From contig NC_090942.1 in assembly GCF_040807025.1 (NCBI RefSeq), positions 196,596,247 through 196,660,246 of the forward strand: a DNA stretch of 64,000 nt. The letters are read 5' to 3'. A model generated the notes under the pieces. The model was not told where the DNA came from. It saw only the letters and a program-made list of their open reading frames with translations, and did no database searches. The first letter of the stretch is position 1; every line of letters starts with the position of its first letter. This document shows, piece after piece, positions 57,701-64,000 of the stretch. Source of the DNA: Struthio camelus. Its lineage: Eukaryota > Chordata > Aves > Struthioniformes > Struthionidae. The position numbers and the translations under genes are program-made.

Positions 57701-59649
57701 GAGTGCGGGCGAAAAGTGAGGCTGGAGGGCTAGCTGGAGGGGAGGGCGGTAGAAGACATAGCAGACGCTTTGGGGCAGGGTAGCGTGGGGCTGGGTGAAA
57801 AGCTTTCTCAGCAAAGCCTGGGGAGAAGGAGGTGGGCGTAATGGGAAGCTGGAGGAGCTGGCTGTGGGCCTGGGACTGGCCCGAGGGGCCTCAAGAAATA
57901 AGAAATTTCCAGCAAGAACTCTAAAACTAGGCTGAGTAACGTGTCCAGTACTGTACGGGTAGGGGAAATGGGGCTGGGATGGGGAGCCGGTATGGGGATG
58001 AGAACTGGTTTCTGGGAACAAGAGAGGACCGTGTGTGTGTGCACGCCCGTCCATTTGGGGGAGGAAGACCACCGGATGGACAGTGAGGTGCGCCTTCTAC
58101 GCACTTCTTCCCGTAGGGTTGAGTTGTGTTGAAACTGCAAAGCAGGATTTCACTCTTCCTCTGCTACTGATAAATATCTCTGAATCCCCCAGGAAGGCAG
58201 CAGATGCTTCAGCCTTCAGATGATTCACGTGGATGTTGACATGATGGCTTGTGGTGGAATTCTGTTTTTACGGTTTGCTTAGGAAATTACATGCTTTTGA
58301 CTGTATTAGAGAACATTATTGCCTTTTGAATATTAAGTTAAAAATTAGAAAGTGCTAGAAGCTCCTGTGCTGCCTTAATTCAGACAGTTAATATTTGTAT
58401 TTCAGTACAATTTTCAAATATACTCTTCCATACTAATTTTTCCTCAGGACTATGGTTCATTCAGTGCCCGGAATGAAGATTCTCTGCAAATATTCATGCA
58501 GTTGTGCACTTTATAAGAATGTTTATTTACTCGTGGAAAGGGAGAAGACAATATTAGGAGAGTCAAAATGTTTGGGCAGCTTCTGCATTCAAAATGTCTC
58601 AGAAAGGAGCTTGGAGCTTTTTTGCACCTATGTATAATCAAATATGCTTGTACTGAATCTCATGAGCAGTAGTGTAACAGTGTAAGCAACATATGAACTA
58701 TCTTCTGCATATACCAAGTCTTTTACCAGATACAAGATCTTGATATAACAAGGGTTCAGACATAAAGCAAAACAGCACTGGCTTTGTTTCATTGCTCCAA
58801 TATATTTGGCTGAAGTAATGAAAGTCTGGCAGCTTTATGCACCTTAAGTTCTTGCTAATGTCTCTGAGAATCTTCTGCAGGACTGGGCCCAAAGCCCAAG
58901 TCACATTAAGAAGTTGTGACTTGTTTGCTGATCAAAGGAAAAATATATTTTAAATAACAAAAACCTGTATTTTGATGGCATGACAGAGACAGAGTAAAAA
59001 CTTGCTGCTCCAGCTGGATTCTACAGTGATTTTCCCAGTGTAGCCTGTGTGTATGAATAGGCAATAATGATACAGTCAAATATTTGACTCCATTCATCCA
59101 AGTTAACTGTCGATAACCAGAGTTGTTAGAAATCTACATCTGAACCAATTGCTTTTATAGTCAAGGAGTTTCAACAGGGCCTTTTAAGGTGTGATTCATC
59201 TGACCTACTTTAGATATCTGTTTCAGAATGAGATGAATCACACCCAAAGAAGTGCCTGGAGATAGATATCTGCATTCCTAGGGATGAATCTCAGCCTTGT
59301 CATCTTTTTACTGGCTTATTTCATTTTTATTCCATTTAGGCAGTTTGTTAACAGTCCACCTACAACTCTCATTTAACACTCGTGAGGAAGAGAATTCTAC
59401 TTAAAAGAGAAAACTTTCAAGATCCTTCATGTCAGGGGTCTGTCACCAAGTACCTGCTGATGCCTAATGATTATTGATTTAATACCATGAAATCTTTCAG
59501 AAATGTTAGTGGAAGTTAGTAGCATAAATCTGAAATTGAATTGCTAGAATCACGTCTCAGTAGAAGTTTTGTTTGGGAAATCTCACAGCAAATGTTTCTG
59601 AGGGAGAGAAGGCATATAATACTGCAGTGTACTTCTTAACAAAGAGACA

Positions 59650-60640
59650 AAGCATCCCAGTCCAACCCAGAGGGGTGGGCACCCCAACCAAAAGGCACGG
59701 TGGAAATAGCAGATAACAGACCACTAACTAATTAGATTCAAGGTGGCAGTATAGGTGTTTGTGTGTCGATGAATGGATTTACAATACCGATAACAAAATG
59801 ACCCTTTAACCACAGTTTAACAATTAACAATAACAGGAACAATTATAACCAGAAACCTTGAAACTTTAATATCCAAATGTATGTGCAATATTTACAGCAG
59901 GGGTGGATACATAAAACACTACAGGTAAAGAGGGGATAACAAATCAGTTCAAAGGGAAAGTTGAGGTAAAATATATGTATGTTCTATTACTACTACTACT
60001 ACTAATAAGGGTACCCAAGAGGCCGCACGAGGCAAACACGCCTTTCCCTGGTAACTGACCACACTGTGAATCCAGCAACGCCAACAGGCGTGCCGTCCCA
60101 CTCAGGCCACACTCTCAGGTGTGCCATCCCCCGGTATTTGACCCATTTTGGCTCTTACGTGTCCACTGGCTCTGATGTTGCAGCTCCTCCGGTGGCTCCC
60201 GAACTGCGTCCTGGATCACGATGGTGAGCAGCAGCCCCAGCCTCTCCATCTGCCATCCTGCGGCTTCTAGTGAAGGCCTTGAAAAAGGCCACTTAGCACC
60301 TTCAAGCCTTTAACACGGCTGCTAAGCTGCAGTGATTCAGCTCTCTTTCTGGCTCCATCCCACCCTGCCGTCATTGCCCCCCACACGCTATGGGGCTGCA
60401 GCCCTTTTACATGCAGCCAAATGGTGACTGTAGGCAGACCTACTGGCACGTAGCATGTGCTGGTTGATCCATTGCTGATCCTTCTTTTGAATAGGGACCT
60501 GTTTGAGGACTTGGGTATAAGGTCCTCCAAAATAGCGGAGCACCTGGGGTAGCCCCTTGGCCAATCAGGTTGGAGATACTGGCCCTGGGGTCCCATAAAG
60601 GCCAGCCTGACCAATGACCACAGTTACTGGAACCTTCTCT
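59650..60640. repeat. Unclassified GC-richer block, possibly an interspersed repeat
   Basis: Composition changes abruptly against the flanks, above all at 60,010-60,640. It includes a (TAC)n tract, a CCAAT box with a CATAAA-like box about 30 bases later (60,560-60,600), and a 115-codon antisense frame (60,267-60,614) of unknown type. An LTR or other old element is possible, but I see no clear terminal repeats or target duplication. Confidence 0.3.
59984..60006. repeat. (TAC)n trinucleotide repeat
   Basis: About six TAC/ACT units. Confidence 0.8.
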
Positions 60641-63600
60641 GGGCTATGGGAGTTAAATGGCTGCGCAAAGCCAGGTGTTTATGCATGTCAAAAACTTAGT
60701 AATGTTGGTAGAGATGCCTGTAAATTCAGTTGCTGAGGTTTCAGCTTTTTGTGTCTTTCATAGTGAAGAAAGTTGTAGAATTTTCTGAGCGCACTGGTCA
60801 CTGCAAATGTTTCAAGGCTGAAGCTTTCAATACTTCATGTTCTCTTTCCTGTGATGCCTTTTGCACTGTGTGGTATTGTTTCTGCTTTGTTCATAGATTG
60901 TGAAGGCATCTGTATATTTTCTCTTCTACAGGAATCAGTAAAGGTCTGCCATGTTATAGAGCTGATGCCCTGGAACTGAAGATTTGCCTTAAGCTTCTCC
61001 TGTACCGTTTCCCTGTTTCTCTCTCTGCTATAGAAAATGGCTTCAGGCAGTCTTTTGTCTGATACACGCACCAGATACCCAGATCTGGTTAGCAAAACAG
61101 CTTTCATTCTGACTGGCTGTCGTATTGAAGTAAAATAACAACTGTAAACCGTCTTAAATAAAAACTCAGCAATTTTCTTCTTTTATAATTTCAATCCCAT
61201 CTTTTTGTCAGAAAAGCAGTTCTTTCTCCTTTTATTCAGAAGAGCATTCCTGATGGATGTAGTTTGCAAAGATGCAGTTACGTTCCACTGATTACTTAAA
61301 CACCAGCTCTCAGAGTTTTTGTGCTTTCCTCTGTGGTGACTATAAGTTGCCAATTGACATAAGAAAGACTCATAGGCCTTTAGTGTGTCTAATTATGTTT
61401 AATAAATGTGAGATTGTAGGTAAAATCACAGTCTCTCAAAGTACAGATGAAGCCTCTGTTGGGGCAGGCAAGTATACAGAGCTGCGTTAAATTCACAGTA
61501 ACAGACATGGGGCCTGAACCATCACTTCCTATCACAGTTAGAAATAACTCTGGCAATGCAAAATGCTCAAAATACAATGAAAACCTACCGTATTTACAAA
61601 GTCAGTAAAAATGACTTATTTCCATCTCTCTTCTCTGTGCAGGGGACTCTAATTTACTACGTGTACAGTGACTAGAATATTGAGGTTTCAGCCTGGCTAC
61701 TTTCTAGGTGGTGTTGGAATAGTAATGTTTAATAATAATTAGATTTTAAAAAAATTAATTTCAGTCTCCAAATGAAATTAAGATTTTCTGCCAGTGTAGC
61801 AAATACAGTCTGACACCTGGAAAGTCAAGTTTATCATTTCTGCATACTTCCAGAAGAAGGAGCATATTTAGAAGTTGGATAGCAGTTTTGCTAATGATGC
61901 AGAAGGAAGAATGGAATGTAACTTATGCTGTAAGAATTGTGTATTGTTTTGAATTGATAACAGAAATTAAAAACTGAAAACTTTGGATTTAAAGAGCTCA
62001 TTCTTACAGTGTTGTCCCTCTGCATCCATGCAAGTACCTAGTTAGGATTTACTTTATGAGGAGAAATTCACTTGATTTCGATACAGCTCGGCTGTAGTTA
62101 CAAACAGTTTTAACTGTGTCTACCTTCCTGAAATCACATTTTAATACTCACCATCATCATAATATCTTCTTTTCCAAGCCCTGTGAGGCTGATTGAAATC
62201 TGCTGTGAAGAAACCTCATTTGTATTGCAATGATATCAGCAAAATTGTAAGACTTTATCTTTCTTCTTCCTAGCCATCTGCCTCTCCCATTTGGTGTGGA
62301 GCAAAGCAGAAGCAGCTGTAGCTGCAGCAACCATTTCCTCTGGTTTTCCTGCATCTTGTCCTTCCAGCTCCTGTGTTTCTCTAAACTATCTTTTGCTGAG
62401 ACTTCCCCTACAAACTTGCTGTCTTGTCAGCAAGTTACCAGTTCTTTATTTTTTTTTTTTTGCCTCTGTCCCCCCATCTCTAATTTAAGGTTGGTAGGGA
62501 AAAATGAGCAATGGAGCAAAAAGGGAATTGTAAGTCCCCCAGGTCCCCCTCCCATTAGAGGTTTCTGTCTCATTCTGACTGGAGACTTCAATTACCTTTA
62601 ATTACCCTTCTGCTTATTGGCACCTTCTCTTTTCTTTATATTCCATAGCCGTTTCAGCCCTTCCCATTCCAGGCATATCCCTTCTGATTCTTGTGATCGG
62701 TTGGCCTAATTCTACTTCTGTAGCTTTTAACTGAAAACGGATGTTCCAAGATACGGAAAATAAATTTCACTAACTGAATGTGAGTGTGAGGAGAGCAACA
62801 GATGACACCATTTCTCATTGATCAGCCCTGTTAGCGGAAGTTTGATTTCTAACAAAACCAACAGTAACTATTTTCTGAAGAGCGTTTCTCATTCAGAACA
62901 TTTCCAGAAAGGGAAGATCCATATTAAAAACAAAAAACAAGAAGTAGGACAGCACAGGAAGATAATGGCTTTCCATCTTGCAAATTTTAATGCACAAAAA
63001 CTAAGATTTTAAAACAAGTCTTACTCTTTGTATGAGTATTCTAAAGCCTCTTCCAAAGAGTCTTATTTGCAGAGTTGTGTCCTCAGTCCTTTTGAAATAT
63101 TAGACTGGATGCTGAAAAATGGATGCACTCAACAATCTTTTGCTTTTGGAGATCTTGGCCTTCCAAACTTGACTTCATGGGACCAAACCACGAAGTGCCC
63201 TTGTGTACCGTTGCATTTTGCTTGCAGCTATGCTGGCGTGGGCTGACTCCCTGCAATCTTATAGGCAGGAACACTTCTCTGTAGAAACCTCCAAGAAGAA
63301 CCAGGCTATGTCATGAGTAGTGTTAATAATTTAGTTAGTAGTACTTTCCTCTTTGAGAGGCTGTAAGGCGTTCCAGTTCTTACGGTCATTGTAGTAAACC
63401 ACACTACTATTGTCCTACTTACAGGACTGAGGGTCACTCAGCAGCACATCTGATGCGAGCAGTGGGTCATGCTCTCATCAGAGTCTTTCTCTACTAGCTT
63501 CTGCTTCTGGTCAGACCTTCCAAGGCAGTAAAAGAGTCCAATATCTGTGTCAACTTACTTGTCAGACACCTTGCTGCCCACTGGTATACAAAAGTAATCA

Positions 63601-64000
63601 ACGGGCAAAAAGATATTTCCCCACAAGAGTAAGCTTAAGTTATTGAAAAAAGAGTGGCTTTAGCCTTTGGGTTTTTTTGTTTGATTTGGTTTGATTTTTT
63701 GGTAACACTCACTTTCATCACTGGCTTTCCTTTCTGATAATACATGGTATGCTTTCATTTTGTTGTGGGTCATGAGTATGATACAATTTAGAAAATTACT
63801 GTTAAGCATTGAGCAGTGTGTCAAAATTAAAAAAAGAATTCAGAATTTCAAATAGCACCTTTCTCAGACACTTTCTTTTGGATGAAGAATTAAGGCCAGT
63901 GTGTGAGAGCTCAGTTTGTTTAGCGCTGATGATCTCTAGACAGTTATTAAATTTTAAGAAATGTGCGTGTTGTTTTCTTATGAAAGTGATTCTACTCACA

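Larger units (their letters stand above)
57200..57750 (+). promoter_or_regulatory. CpG island, probable CCDC169 promoter
   Basis: Dense CpG with a GC-rich first exon, bounded by AT-rich DNA. A 54-base all-purine tract (57,314-57,367) precedes it, and a (GAG)n tract (57,667-57,700) follows the first exon in the intron. No TATA box is seen. Long frames on both strands across it are composition artefacts. Confidence 0.75.
57538..64000 (+). other. Presumed CCDC169 intron 1, no exon recognised
   Basis: After the donor the sequence turns AT-rich. It holds (GAG)n at 57,667-57,700, a (TAC)n tract at about 59,984-60,006 and a GC-richer block of unknown origin at about 59,650-60,640. Frames are short and lack splice support. 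An exon shorter than about 100 bases could have been missed. Confidence 0.45.

Noticed and set aside
57305-58072. 255-codon minus-strand frame over the same island
   Set aside because: Composition effect of GC-rich DNA, with low-complexity peptide (serine, proline and arginine runs) and no homology or splice context.
1-64000. tRNA, rRNA, CRISPR arrays or bacterial-type operons
   Set aside because: No cloverleaf with A/B boxes, no rRNA-like blocks and no regularly spaced direct repeats were found. The window is ordinary vertebrate nuclear DNA.

Overview
This is vertebrate nuclear DNA, most likely from a bird. Every large repeat I can classify is a CR1-type LINE, and several end in the ATTCTRTG octamers typical of avian CR1. 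The one complete gene is a compact vertebrate gene with short exons, and no mammalian SINEs or L1 elements are visible. Turtle or crocodile cannot be excluded from this sequence alone, because both also carry CR1.

Layout. Bases 1 to about 32,000 are intergenic. They are AT-rich and hold a truncated CR1 with a 585-codon reverse transcriptase frame (about 9,440-11,990), a nest of one CR1 inside another (about 17,525-18,995), two antisense CR1 pieces (26,812-27,024 and about 29,600-30,410) and several microsatellites. I see no protein-coding gene there. A CpG island at about 32,040-32,500, with a perfect CRE (TGACGTCA), marks the promoter and non-coding first exon of SPART (spartin, formerly SPG20). 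Its seven coding exons run on the + strand from 38,711 to 51,252. They join in consistent phase into 597 codons (596 residues) with an N-terminal MIT domain, a PPAY motif and a C-terminal senescence domain. SPART introns hold one sense and one antisense CR1, which form an inverted pair around exons 2-5, plus older CR1 relics.

Downstream, an old antisense CR1 lies at about 53,645-54,620. A second CpG island at about 57,200-57,750 contains an ATG and a splice donor. I read it as exon 1 of CCDC169, supported by a short ungapped resemblance and by the known SPART-CCDC169-SOHLH2 gene order and orientation. The rest of that gene must lie beyond the window or in exons I could not recognise.

The observations most worth a second look are a partial duplicate of SPART exon 3 that keeps an open frame and a splice donor, a possible alternative last exon of SPART, and the apparent absence of the basic linker of mammalian spartin. 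I found no novel multi-gene system, CRISPR array, tRNA or rRNA.
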